A stretch of DNA of 14,295 nt from Methanocorpusculum sp. (GTDB lineage: Archaea; Halobacteriota; Methanomicrobia; Methanomicrobiales; Methanocorpusculaceae): NCBI GenBank assembly GCA_029987395.1, contig DALTVX010000007.1:1-14295 (forward strand). The letters run 5' to 3'. Under the pieces are notes generated by a model. That model ran no database searches and was not told the origin of the DNA. It saw only the letters and a list, made by a program, of their open reading frames with translations. The translations under genes and the position numbers were made by a program. This document shows positions 6,919-13,956 of this stretch, piece after piece. Positions within the stretch are counted from its first letter, which is position 1, and every line of letters starts with the position of its first letter.

Positions 6919-8097
6919 ATGAAAGCCTGCATTATGTGCGGCGGAGAAGGGACCCGCCTTCGCCCGTTAACATTTGAGCGTCCAAAACCCTGTATCCCGA
7001 TAGCAAATAAACCATCGATCGTACACTTGGTAACGCATCTTGCAAACCTCGGATTCACTGATATTATCCTGACCATCGGCTACCTTGGTAACGATATTCA
7101 AGATGCACTTGGGGACGGATCACTCTATGGAGCAAATATCACCTACGTCTCTGAGGAGATAAAACTCGGTACCGCCGGAAGTGTCAAGAATGCCCAGAAG
7201 TATCTTGATGATGCGCCGTTCCTTGTGGTTGGAGGCGACCACATGACCGATCTCAACCTTCTGGAATTTTACCGGGATCATATGAATTCCCCTGCTATCA
7301 CCTCGATCGGTCTGATCAGCATAGAAGACCCGCGTGAGTTCGGTATCGCCGAGATCGACGCGTCTTTAAGAATTCAGAGATTTAGAGAAAAGCCATCCCC
7401 CGGAGAAATTTTCTCCAATCTTGCAAGCACGGGTATTTACGTATGTGATCCAAAAATCTTTGAGTTCATCCCAGAAAACACTAAGTTTGACTTTGCCAAA
7501 GATCTCTTCCCGCTCCTGATGGAAAAAGGGTATCAAATCAATGGGTGGCTTGCACGTGGAAACTGGACGGATATCGGCAACCCTGAGATGCTGCGTGCCG
7601 CTGAAAAATGGATCCTGCAGGAAAAAACCGTTACCAGCGTGTCTGGAACGCTGAATGTGAAGGATGCTCACATAACCGGACCAGTGACTTTTGGTGACGG
7701 GATCACACTTGGGGCAGGTTCACGGATCGTCGGTCCGGTATTGATCGGAAACAGCGTTATGATCGGGGAAAATGTGATAATAGGCCCATATACGAGTATT
7801 GGAAACAACACGGTGATCAAAGCAAACGCCAAAATATTCTCCTCCTCGATTTACCATGGTGTCATCGTCGGATCCAACACAACTATCTCGGGGAGTATCA
7901 TCGATGTCAACACAAATATTGGAGACAACTGTTCCATCGAACACAATACGGTGATCGGACCCCGCTCGATCCTGCAGAATAACGTTACCATCCACTCAGG
8001 GACCAGACTTTGGCCTGAGGTCATCGTGCAGGATGGGGCAGTAGTAAAAGTTCACTTACTCAACAGCAAATTCGACTCACGATTCGAAGGCTCGTAA
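6919..8097 (+). CDS. Sugar-phosphate nucleotidyltransferase with left-handed beta-helix domain
   Basis: A 392-residue enzyme that couples a sugar-1-phosphate to an NTP to form an NDP-sugar, for glycan or cell-surface polysaccharide synthesis. The N-terminal Rossmann-like domain (about 1-230) has the signature GGEGTRLRPLTFERPKP at 8-24, LGTAGSVKNA at 83-92, and the metal-binding GGDHMTDL at 105-112. The C-terminal part (about 245-380) is a hexapeptide-repeat left-handed beta-helix with many [IV]-G-x4 units (IGNSVMIGENVIIGPYTSIG). The architecture fits mannose-1-phosphate guanylyltransferase, glucose-1-phosphate thymidylyltransferase-like and GlmU-like archaeal proteins; the substrate cannot be fixed from sequence. 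A complete GlmU acetyltransferase site is not evident. The ATG has no Shine-Dalgarno sequence. It appears monocistronic and converges on the TPR gene 16 nt downstream. Confidence 0.9.
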   Translation: MKACIMCGGEGTRLRPLTFERPKPCIPIANKPSIVHLVTHLANLGFTDIILTIGYLGNDIQDALGDGSLYGANITYVSEEIKLGTAGSVKNAQKYLDDAPFLVVGGDHMTDLNLLEFYRDHMNSPAITSIGLISIEDPREFGIAEIDASLRIQRFREKPSPGEIFSNLASTGIYVCDPKIFEFIPENTKFDFAKDLFPLLMEKGYQINGWLARGNWTDIGNPEMLRAAEKWILQEKTVTSVSGTLNVKDAHITGPVTFGDGITLGAGSRIVGPVLIGNSVMIGENVIIGPYTSIGNNTVIKANAKIFSSSIYHGVIVGSNTTISGSIIDVNTNIGDNCSIEHNTVIGPRSILQNNVTIHSGTRLWPEVIVQDGAVVKVHLLNSKFDSRFEGS

Positions 8098-8115
8098 AAA
8101 GAGAGCTTATTTTTT
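8096..8115. terminator. Bidirectional T-tract terminator between convergent genes
   Basis: In the 16-nt convergent gap, the plus strand carries T6 at 8110-8115, serving the nucleotidyltransferase gene. The minus strand carries T5 opposite 8096-8100, serving the TPR gene. Each tract overlaps the stop codon of the opposite gene. Confidence 0.5.
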
Positions 8116-9046
8116 ATTTAGAACGGGCAGCCTTTTCTTTGGCTGCTCGACATTTTTCGATCAGTTCGCGATCGTTTCCATCGGCAAACGAAAGAGCTTT
8201 GTCAAACGACTGGATCGCTTCCGTGTATTTTTCAAGAAGCAGCTGTTCATAGCCTTTGTTATACCATGCATTCGCGTCTGTAGGAAGAGCCATCAGGACA
8301 CGTCGGAAACAGTCACATGCCTCCGCATGATTTCCAAGATAGCTAAGTGCCATCCCTTTATTGTTCATCGCTCCTGTAAGAGAACGTTCATACTTCAGGG
8401 CCTTGTCATAATAGAACAGAGCATCCTCATATTTTCCAAGAGAAGACAAAGCATTCGCACAGTTGAAATAACTCACCGAATGACCAGGGGCGATGGTGAA
8501 AACTGCTTTGTAACAGGATATGGCATCTTCGACCTTACCGCAGTCAAAAAGCATGGTCGCACGGTTGAACCAGTGTTCCGGACCGCGGGGTTCAAGATCA
8601 CATATCCTTATCATCACCTCATCAGCTTCTTTGTACTTTTTTGCAAGTGAGAGCATGCGTGCATGACTGGTAAGGAACACCACATCATCCGGAGAAAGAG
8701 AGAGAGCCTTTTTAAAACATGCATCCGCCTCATCATATCTGTGGAAATTCGCCAGAGCATCCCCTTTATTATGGTAATAGACCGCCGAATTCGGGCGAAG
8801 TTCGATTGCTCTATCATAACAGAGGATCGAGGCTTTCTCTTCACCGACCATCGCAAGGATACGTCCCTTCTCGTGCCATGCAAAAGGATTTTCCTTATCG
8901 CAGGAGATCGCTTTGTCAAGACAGTGAAGAGCGTCCGTATATCGGTTCAACCGGATATACGACTCAGCCTGAGCAAGCCACATCGCCGAATCCGCTTCTT
9001 TTGGGGCGGCAGTTTTCGGTTTTTTCAACTTATCGAACAATCCCAT
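8114..9046 (-). CDS. TPR-repeat protein (eight tandem TPRs)
   Basis: A 310-residue cytosolic scaffold protein made almost entirely of tetratricopeptide repeats. Eight repeats of exactly 34 residues start at about 21, 55, 89, 123, 157, 191, 225 and 259, each with the canonical W/Y-L/G-Y-A-F-A-P spacing (for example AWYNKGYEQLLLEKYTEAIQ). The short N-terminal leader MGLFDKLKKPKTAAPKEADS is basic and probably flexible, and a charged helix (293-310) caps the C-terminus. TPR arrays mediate protein-protein contacts; no catalytic domain is present and the partner is unknown. Such proteins are expanded in Methanomicrobiales. The ATG has no Shine-Dalgarno sequence, and a weak AT-rich element lies about 25 bp upstream, compatible with a leaderless mRNA. 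It is divergent from the coiled-coil gene, 111 nt away. Confidence 0.92.
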   Translation of the reverse strand: MGLFDKLKKPKTAAPKEADSAMWLAQAESYIRLNRYTDALHCLDKAISCDKENPFAWHEKGRILAMVGEEKASILCYDRAIELRPNSAVYYHNKGDALANFHRYDEADACFKKALSLSPDDVVFLTSHARMLSLAKKYKEADEVMIRICDLEPRGPEHWFNRATMLFDCGKVEDAISCYKAVFTIAPGHSVSYFNCANALSSLGKYEDALFYYDKALKYERSLTGAMNNKGMALSYLGNHAEACDCFRRVLMALPTDANAWYNKGYEQLLLEKYTEAIQSFDKALSFADGNDRELIEKCRAAKEKAARSK

Positions 9047-9127
9047 GTACTGATAACCCAGTTTGTATTGAAAGATGATGAACGATTCGGAAACAGAAGA
9101 AAAAAATACGAGATTTACCGTAAGATG

Positions 9128-9135
9128 CTTATAAC
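9128..9135 (+). promoter_or_regulatory. Candidate box A of the coiled-coil/nuclease-like gene
   Basis: CTTATAAC is centred about 26 bp before the ATG at 9158, so transcription should begin within a few nucleotides of the start codon. No Shine-Dalgarno sequence precedes that ATG, consistent with a leaderless mRNA. Confidence 0.45.
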
Positions 9136-9157
9136 AACCCCTCTAAATTGTTAGTCA

Positions 9158-10888
9158 ATGATATCCCCCTCATCCATCTCCGATTTTCTCAAAAGTCTGC
9201 GTAGCCTAGGATTGTTCAAACGCCTGTTTTCTTGGAAAGGTGTTATACGCGAGGCTGAAAGCGCATATGCTCAGTATCAAACCGAGACAAGCGAGAATGT
9301 AAGAAGATATCGGGACCTTGAGATTTTGTATGATCAGATTTCAGGAGATCTCCAAAGAGAGAGGGGGAAACTCGCATCACTTGATGCCTTGAGACAGGCT
9401 GAGATAAAATCTTCTCAGGACACTAGGGATAGATTCGAGTTGGTCGCGCGGGAACTTGAGGTCACCAGGGGAAAACTGTTTGGCATTGAGCAGATACGAG
9501 AGGAGCAGAGTCTCGTCGAATCTGAACGCAGGCAGGAGGAGAGGGAGAGATACCAAACACTTGAAAGGGAATTTGCACGGCTCTTCGAAGAACTCACGGA
9601 CGCAAAAGGAAAAATAGCCGTCGTGGAGGGGGGGCGAGAGGAGCAGAGCCTTGCTGAATCTGTGCGCAGACAGGAGGAGAGGGAGAGATACCAGAGACTG
9701 GAAAGGGAGTTTGGACAGGTATCCGAACTACTCACAGCTGCAAAGGGAAAAATCTCCGCGATGGAGGGTGCACGCGAAGAGCTGAACCTTGCAGAATCTG
9801 AGCGCAGGCAGGAGGAGAGGGAGAGATACCGAAACCTTGAAACATCATTCACAGAACTCTCTGAAGAACTGATCCTGGCAAAAGGTAAGATAGCAGGACT
9901 CGAACGCCTTAGGATCGAACAAATATCGGGAGAGGCAGATCGAAGAAAAGAGGAGGCTGAGAAATATCTGGAACAAAAGGAGAACCTGGAAGCAGTAACA
10001 CGCGACCTGATCGCCGCAAAGGAGCATATCTCGGCATACGAAAGTGTCAGAGAGGAGCAGACCGCAGAGTATAACAGAAAGATCGAACGGATCAACACAC
10101 TCTACGATCAGTTGAAAAACGATCGAGAAACTCTTGTAAACGAACAGAAAAATCTTCTAGTGAAAAAGCAGGAGCAACTTGCTGTTTCCTGGCAGAAACA
10201 TGAAACCGAGGTCGCGGAAAGTATCAGGACCATCTGCAGAAAGCATGATTTTGTCTGGTGTGAAAAATGTGAGTATCCACACCCGGGCACTCCAGATAAC
10301 GTTATATTGATCGGTAAGATGTACACCATCTTCGATGCGAAAAGTCCGAAAAATCCAGAAGAACTTGAAAATTTCCCGACCTACCTCAAAAACCAGGCCG
10401 ACGCAATGAAAAAATACTGCAAACACGATGACGTGAGAAAAGAGGTTTTCCTGGTCGTTCCGTCAAGCACGCTTGGTGTTCTCACCACCTACCAATATGA
10501 TCTGGCTGAGTATGTGGTATATATCACCACGCCAGAATCACTGATCCCCATCCTACAGATCCTGAGACAGATCGAAAACTATGAGTTCACCGACACGATG
10601 AGTCCGGAAGACCGAGACAAACTCTGTCGATTCATCGGCAAACTTTCCCATGCAACCAAACGAAAGATCCAGATCGACACCTACTTTTCCAGGGAACTTA
10701 TCGATGCACTTCGCGGGATCGATATGATCCCTGAGGACTTTGTCACCGAGATAGGAAAGTATGAACAGAAGGCAAAACTTAATCCCCCAATGGAAAGACG
10801 GGTGAAAATGATCGAAATCGACGATGTGGAAAACGAAGTCAGGAGGATGGAAACAGAGATCGCGGTCAGAACAGCGGTCGGGGAATGA
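9158..10888 (+). CDS. Coiled-coil protein with RmuC-like PD-(D/E)XK C-terminal domain
   Basis: A 576-residue protein in three parts. Residues 1-69 form a helical lead-in. Residues 70-340 are one long, highly charged coiled coil containing tandem 46-residue repeats. Residues about 345-520 form a globular domain. That domain has a candidate nuclease core: an acidic helix (E351, E354), then TPD at 378-380, then IFDAK at 391-395, giving the PD...DxK order of the PD-(D/E)XK fold. Cysteines C360, C368, C371 and C421 could bind a metal. Coiled coil followed by a PD-(D/E)XK domain is the layout of RmuC, a protein linked to limiting DNA rearrangement, but the sequence is divergent and I claim only RmuC-like. 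A helical tail (545-576) follows. The gene is divergent from the TPR gene and ends abutting the HEAT gene. Confidence 0.7.
   Translation: MISPSSISDFLKSLRSLGLFKRLFSWKGVIREAESAYAQYQTETSENVRRYRDLEILYDQISGDLQRERGKLASLDALRQAEIKSSQDTRDRFELVARELEVTRGKLFGIEQIREEQSLVESERRQEERERYQTLEREFARLFEELTDAKGKIAVVEGGREEQSLAESVRRQEERERYQRLEREFGQVSELLTAAKGKISAMEGAREELNLAESERRQEERERYRNLETSFTELSEELILAKGKIAGLERLRIEQISGEADRRKEEAEKYLEQKENLEAVTRDLIAAKEHISAYESVREEQTAEYNRKIERINTLYDQLKNDRETLVNEQKNLLVKKQEQLAVSWQKHETEVAESIRTICRKHDFVWCEKCEYPHPGTPDNVILIGKMYTIFDAKSPKNPEELENFPTYLKNQADAMKKYCKHDDVRKEVFLVVPSSTLGVLTTYQYDLAEYVVYITTPESLIPILQILRQIENYEFTDTMSPEDRDKLCRFIGKLSHATKRKIQIDTYFSRELIDALRGIDMIPEDFVTEIGKYEQKAKLNPPMERRVKMIEIDDVENEVRRMETEIAVRTAVGE
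9470..10021 (+). repeat. Four tandem 138-bp (46-codon) coding repeats
   Basis: Within the coiled-coil gene, units run 9470-9607, 9608-9745, 9746-9883 and 9884-10021, each beginning GK[LI] and ending AK. Units 1-3 are close copies: RRQEERERY occurs in all three, and the underlying DNA is nearly identical there (CAGGAGGAGAGGGAGAGATA in each copy). Unit 4 is diverged. A shorter 35-codon relative precedes the array (residues 70-104), and a decayed sixth unit follows (289-334). The pattern indicates in-frame duplication within the gene. Confidence 0.85.
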
Positions 10889-11974
10889 TCAGTTTTTCCC
10901 TTCTGCAGTTATCAAAGCATTTTTTATGATCCCTGCAAGGATCGGATTTTTTGTTTTTGCTGCTTCTTTAAGCGCCTCTATCACATGCTGACCACCAATA
11001 CATCCAAGGGACGCCGCGGCCGCAGCACAAATCCCGGGTTTTGGATCAGCTAGACAGGCGATCAGAGCAGGGACCACATCCGGCCTTTGTGAGTTCCCAA
11101 GAGCCGATGCAGCAGCACGACGAACTCCTGGGATCGGGTCAGAAAGAAGAGGAATAAGAGTGTCTTCCAGATGGAGTTTTTGTTTTCGGATCGACTCGGC
11201 CGCCGCTGATCTCACCGAAGGGTCAGGGTCCCCGCATAATGTAATGAGAACCGATATCTCTGCCGTTACCGAGGCAAGAGCACGGCGAACATACGGCGAT
11301 ACATCAGAAGTGAGCGAGCCGGGAGTCAGGGCATCCAGAACATAAACAGATGCTGCGCGAATATCCTCACGTTCGTCATCTAAACACTTGGAAACAAAAG
11401 AACATTCATCTGCAGATAGCTGCCGACCGCGCAGACCGGAAAGTGCTGCCAGTCGGATCCCAGGAAGATCCTGTAACAAGGAGATAAGAACAGGGACGAC
11501 CACTGAATCGTGATACACCCCAAGCGACATCGCAGCGATCTCGCGAATGTCCGACTCAGATGAGGAAGCAGCAGAAATCAGCGGAGGGATAGCGGATGGG
11601 ACCCTGAACTGACCAAGCGCTTGGACCGCAGCATATTGTGTCGGCAGATCCTTGGAGAAAACACCGGTCACCAATATCTCAACAGCCGGTTGACCACCAT
11701 CTATGAACAACATCAGTGCAGCTTCTCGAACCCCGAGGTCCTTTGCAAACAGATATGGAAGATACAGCGCATAATTCAGGTCTGTAGAATAATTTCGCAA
11801 GGCCCAGAGCATAACGCGCTGAATGAGGGGATCATCCTCTTCCAGTGCGGACAAAATATGAGGGAGAGAAGCAGGATCTTTCAGGGCGCATATCTTATTG
11901 GCCGCGTCCTCCTGCCTTGCGATATCATCACTCCGAACCGCAGCGACAAGATCAACAAAGGCAGCTTTTTTCAT
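10889..11974 (-). CDS. HEAT-repeat protein
   Basis: A 361-residue all-helical solenoid of roughly ten HEAT/PBS-lyase-type repeats. Clear units include DLGVREAALMLF (79-90), DIREIAAMSLG (142-152), GIRLAALSGLRG (172-183), DIRAASVYVLDAL (204-216), SVRSAAAESI (253-262), GVRRAAASALGN (283-294) and GICAAAAASLG (314-324). Such arrays bind other proteins or chaperone cofactor attachment; there is no catalytic residue set, signal peptide or membrane segment. The ATG lies 6 nt after the parvulin stop codon without a Shine-Dalgarno sequence, so it is probably translated by coupling as the last gene of the mmp10 operon. Its stop codon directly abuts that of the convergent coiled-coil gene. A role in folding or maturation of an enzyme complex is possible, on context alone. 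Confidence 0.9.
   Translation of the reverse strand: MKKAAFVDLVAAVRSDDIARQEDAANKICALKDPASLPHILSALEEDDPLIQRVMLWALRNYSTDLNYALYLPYLFAKDLGVREAALMLFIDGGQPAVEILVTGVFSKDLPTQYAAVQALGQFRVPSAIPPLISAASSSESDIREIAAMSLGVYHDSVVVPVLISLLQDLPGIRLAALSGLRGRQLSADECSFVSKCLDDEREDIRAASVYVLDALTPGSLTSDVSPYVRRALASVTAEISVLITLCGDPDPSVRSAAAESIRKQKLHLEDTLIPLLSDPIPGVRRAAASALGNSQRPDVVPALIACLADPKPGICAAAAASLGCIGGQHVIEALKEAAKTKNPILAGIIKNALITAEGKN
10893..10958 (+). terminator. T-rich tracts that may terminate the coiled-coil transcript inside the HEAT gene
   Basis: Just past the coiled-coil stop codon the plus strand carries T5 (10893-10897), T6 (10920-10925), T6 (10947-10952) and T5 (10954-10958). They lie within the 3' codons of the convergent HEAT gene, where the antisense reads as Lys/Asn codons. 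With no spacer between the genes, these are the nearest possible termination signals. Confidence 0.4.
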
Positions 11975-11980
11975 AGGGAC

Positions 11981-12262
11981 TCAGTTTTTAACGTCGGTTA
12001 CTTTGATAAGATGCCAGCCAAATTGGGTTTTGATCGGGCCCAAAATATCGCCTGTATTTGCCTTGAAACATGCATCCTCAAATGGTTTTACCATCTGGCC
12101 TTTACCAAAGTAGCCAAGATCCCCGCCGGCATTCCCGGAAGGACACTGAGAGAACATCTTGGCGAGTTTGGCAAAGTCGTCGCCTGCAGCGATCTGCTGC
12201 ATTATCTGTTTTGCTTCAGACTCGGTCTTTACTAAAATGTGAGATGCTTTTACCCGTACCAT
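11981..12262 (-). CDS. Parvulin-type peptidyl-prolyl cis-trans isomerase (PpiC-like)
   Basis: A minimal single-domain parvulin of 93 residues, nearly the length of E. coli PpiC (Par10), catalysing cis-trans isomerisation of Xaa-Pro bonds. The signature is complete: ASHILVKTE at 6-14 with H8, CPSGNAGGDLGYFGKGQMV at 40-58 with C40, PFEDACF at 60-66, and TQFGWHLIKV at 79-88 with H84. No signal peptide is present, so it acts in the cytoplasm. It sits 34 nt after the RNase III domain gene and 6 nt before the HEAT gene. There is no good Shine-Dalgarno sequence; a small inverted repeat TCGTG-TT-CACGA (12275-12286) lies 12 nt upstream of the ATG. Its position downstream of mmp10 invites, but does not prove, a role in protein folding linked to methanogenesis. 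Confidence 0.95.
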   Translation of the reverse strand: MVRVKASHILVKTESEAKQIMQQIAAGDDFAKLAKMFSQCPSGNAGGDLGYFGKGQMVKPFEDACFKANTGDILGPIKTQFGWHLIKVTDVKN

Positions 12263-12296
12263 ACTTATACCATATCGTGTTCACGACCAATAAGCC

Positions 12297-12734
12297 CTAC
12301 GGTTTCCAGACGTGATCAAGGATAGCCTCTGAGGCCTCCACGCCGCCATCCAGATACGCAGCTCCCATCAGAGCCTCAAAGCATTCTGCAGACACACGAC
12401 CGCTTGTCCAGATCTGCATACGAAGTTCGCCTTTTCCCCATTTCATGTACCCTGGAAGACCGATCTCCTCGGCAAGCCGGCGAATGACCGACATGTTCAC
12501 TAGATCTATTTTTTTCCGAGTGATCTCTCCTTTATCGAACTCGCCTTCATCAATGAGTCGGCGGATCACGACCAGATCCAAAACAGCATCTCCCAAAACA
12601 GCAAGAGAATCCATCGTATCACTCATGGAAAGTTCGTTTTCCCGAGCATAGGCAGTACGGGTGAGGGCATGTGTTAGAAGATCTTGATCGATAAAAGTGT
12701 AGCCGATCTTTGTGAATAAATCAGAGTAGTTCAT
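12297..12734 (-). CDS. Stand-alone ribonuclease III domain protein
   Basis: A 145-residue protein that is almost entirely one RNase III catalytic domain, with no double-stranded RNA-binding domain. The signature region is SLAVLGDAVLDLVV at 43-56 and the second motif is SAECFEALMGAAYLDGG at 115-131. Compared with Aquifex aeolicus RNase III (E37, E40, D44, D107, E110), the equivalents are D42, A45, D49, E117 and E120. So D49 and E120 are kept, one metal ligand is Ala and another is Glu instead of Asp. From memory, bacterial Mini-III also lacks the first Glu. It may cleave structured RNA such as pre-rRNA, or be a non-cleaving binder. The ATG overlaps the mmp10 stop in ATGA, with GGGAG 7 nt upstream. 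Confidence 0.88.
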   Translation of the reverse strand: MNYSDLFTKIGYTFIDQDLLTHALTRTAYARENELSMSDTMDSLAVLGDAVLDLVVIRRLIDEGEFDKGEITRKKIDLVNMSVIRRLAEEIGLPGYMKWGKGELRMQIWTSGRVSAECFEALMGAAYLDGGVEASEAILDHVWKP

Positions 12735-13954
12735 TCTATTCTCCCGTATTGGTTAATGATCTGGATCAGAGAGGTGAACCCTTCCATCTCCATCGCCAAA
12801 ACACCGGTCAGATCCATGCCCATGCTTGTCTCACCATCCGCAGAAAGGGTCTCGGGCCCTCGAATGACCCGACGATCGAGGATGATCTCGGCCTCCGGAT
12901 CATGAACAAATGCACGACCTGGGATAATGACGGTCTCTTCAAGCAAGGAGTGATCCAGCTTATTCAGATCGTCGATCGTGATAAGACAGGAGATCTCCTT
13001 GTCGACTGGAACGACCATTCCTTCGGGGGCACCGCAGGAACCAAGGATTTCAGCTATAAATGGAGCGGCAATACTGCCGGTGATCACAGATGCACGGCCT
13101 GTGATCCGGGGCAGAAGGCGGAGAAGGTCTGGTTCATTTCGGATCGCAAAAGGCGAATCGAATGCAGGATCATAGAGGGGGGTGGCAGAAATACGCAGTT
13201 TTGGGAACCGCGCCGCAGCGTCACGAACGATTTCCCGAAACTCGTCAACTGTATGCACACGCTGGTTTTCGATGACTGGGGCGTTATCCAGGATGAGACC
13301 TTGGTTTTCCCGGTTAGCAAACCTCATGAGGATCACCCCTTTGACACCGATCTTTTCCAACCACCGAAGCGTGTTCCAGAGAACTTCACCATCATTCACT
13401 TCAGCGAGAAGGACCAGAGCGGCGTAAACATCGATTTTTGCGGCAAGCCGTTCCATTATGTCGAGGGAGGCCTGAGGTGTCGGATCATGCATGTATTTTT
13501 CCCGAAGAGCCGGGTCTGAAGCAAAAATCGTGAAGGAGACCTCCTTCATATTATTTTTGATCATGAAATCGGCGACACCGACGTCATCGAAACCTTTCCC
13601 ACTGGTGTATCCAATGTGGAGTGGGACATTAAGGGATCCGAGGATCTCAATCAGCGAGGTGAACTCCGGATAGCAGCTCGGATCTCCACCACCAGAAATA
13701 GTTATTTTGGAAATATCGCCACTGATCATCTGCAGATCGGCAAGGAAATGATCGGCAACATCTTTGAGTGAGTAAAAGCCGGTATACTCTTCTTTTACCC
13801 CTTTGGAACAATAATCACAACCTTTTTTGAACGGCATGCAGTATCTGCAACCGAAAGGCGGTACATCTTTTGCATGTTTAAAGTAACAGTAAGAGCAAAA
13901 ACCTCGGCAGTCTTTACCGGGTTTTCCTCCTATGTCTATCGTAAGATGCACCAT
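12731..13954 (-). CDS. mmp10: Methanogenesis marker protein 10, MCR arginine C-methyltransferase
   Basis: A B12-dependent radical SAM enzyme that methylates an active-site-region arginine of the McrA subunit of methyl-coenzyme M reductase, a modification specific to methanogens and relatives. The 407 residues from the ATG at 13952-13954 match the family length. The radical SAM cluster motif is C16-x3-C20-x2-C23 (DCRGFCSYCYF). A Cys-rich loop follows with C36, C39, C46 and C49 (FGCRYCMPFKKGCDYC), as in Mmp10, where it binds a metal. SGGGDPSCYPE at 87-97 is the GGE-like SAM region, and Y116 in HIGYTSGKG probably corresponds to the unusual cluster-contacting tyrosine described for this enzyme. 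An in-frame extension upstream from a TTG codon has no family similarity and is rejected. It has no Shine-Dalgarno sequence and is the first gene of the operon with RNase III, parvulin and HEAT genes. Confidence 0.95.
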   Translation of the reverse strand: MVHLTIDIGGKPGKDCRGFCSYCYFKHAKDVPPFGCRYCMPFKKGCDYCSKGVKEEYTGFYSLKDVADHFLADLQMISGDISKITISGGGDPSCYPEFTSLIEILGSLNVPLHIGYTSGKGFDDVGVADFMIKNNMKEVSFTIFASDPALREKYMHDPTPQASLDIMERLAAKIDVYAALVLLAEVNDGEVLWNTLRWLEKIGVKGVILMRFANRENQGLILDNAPVIENQRVHTVDEFREIVRDAAARFPKLRISATPLYDPAFDSPFAIRNEPDLLRLLPRITGRASVITGSIAAPFIAEILGSCGAPEGMVVPVDKEISCLITIDDLNKLDHSLLEETVIIPGRAFVHDPEAEIILDRRVIRGPETLSADGETSMGMDLTGVLAMEMEGFTSLIQIINQYGRIE

Positions 13955-13956
13955 AA

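Noticed and set aside
8663..9154. 163-codon plus-strand open frame opposite the TPR gene start
   Set aside because: It lies antisense to eight well-formed TPRs and runs through the divergent promoter region.
9470..10021. Regularly spaced repeats as a possible CRISPR-like array
   Set aside because: The period is 138 bp, units are contiguous without spacers, the frame is maintained and the repeats encode a coiled coil.
9415..10098. Long minus-strand open frame, very Ser-rich, opposite the coiled-coil gene
   Set aside because: It is the antisense of the Glu/Arg-rich repeats; composition is an artefact of the opposite strand, with no family similarity and no promoter or ribosome site.
12275..12286. 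Small inverted repeat TCGTG-TT-CACGA between the RNase III and parvulin genes
   Set aside because: Five-bp arms occur often by chance and the spacer is within an operon; it is noted in the parvulin entry but is not strong enough to call an operator.
12749..13519. 256-codon plus-strand open frame opposite mmp10
   Set aside because: mmp10 on the other strand is fully supported by family motifs; this frame has no recognisable domain.
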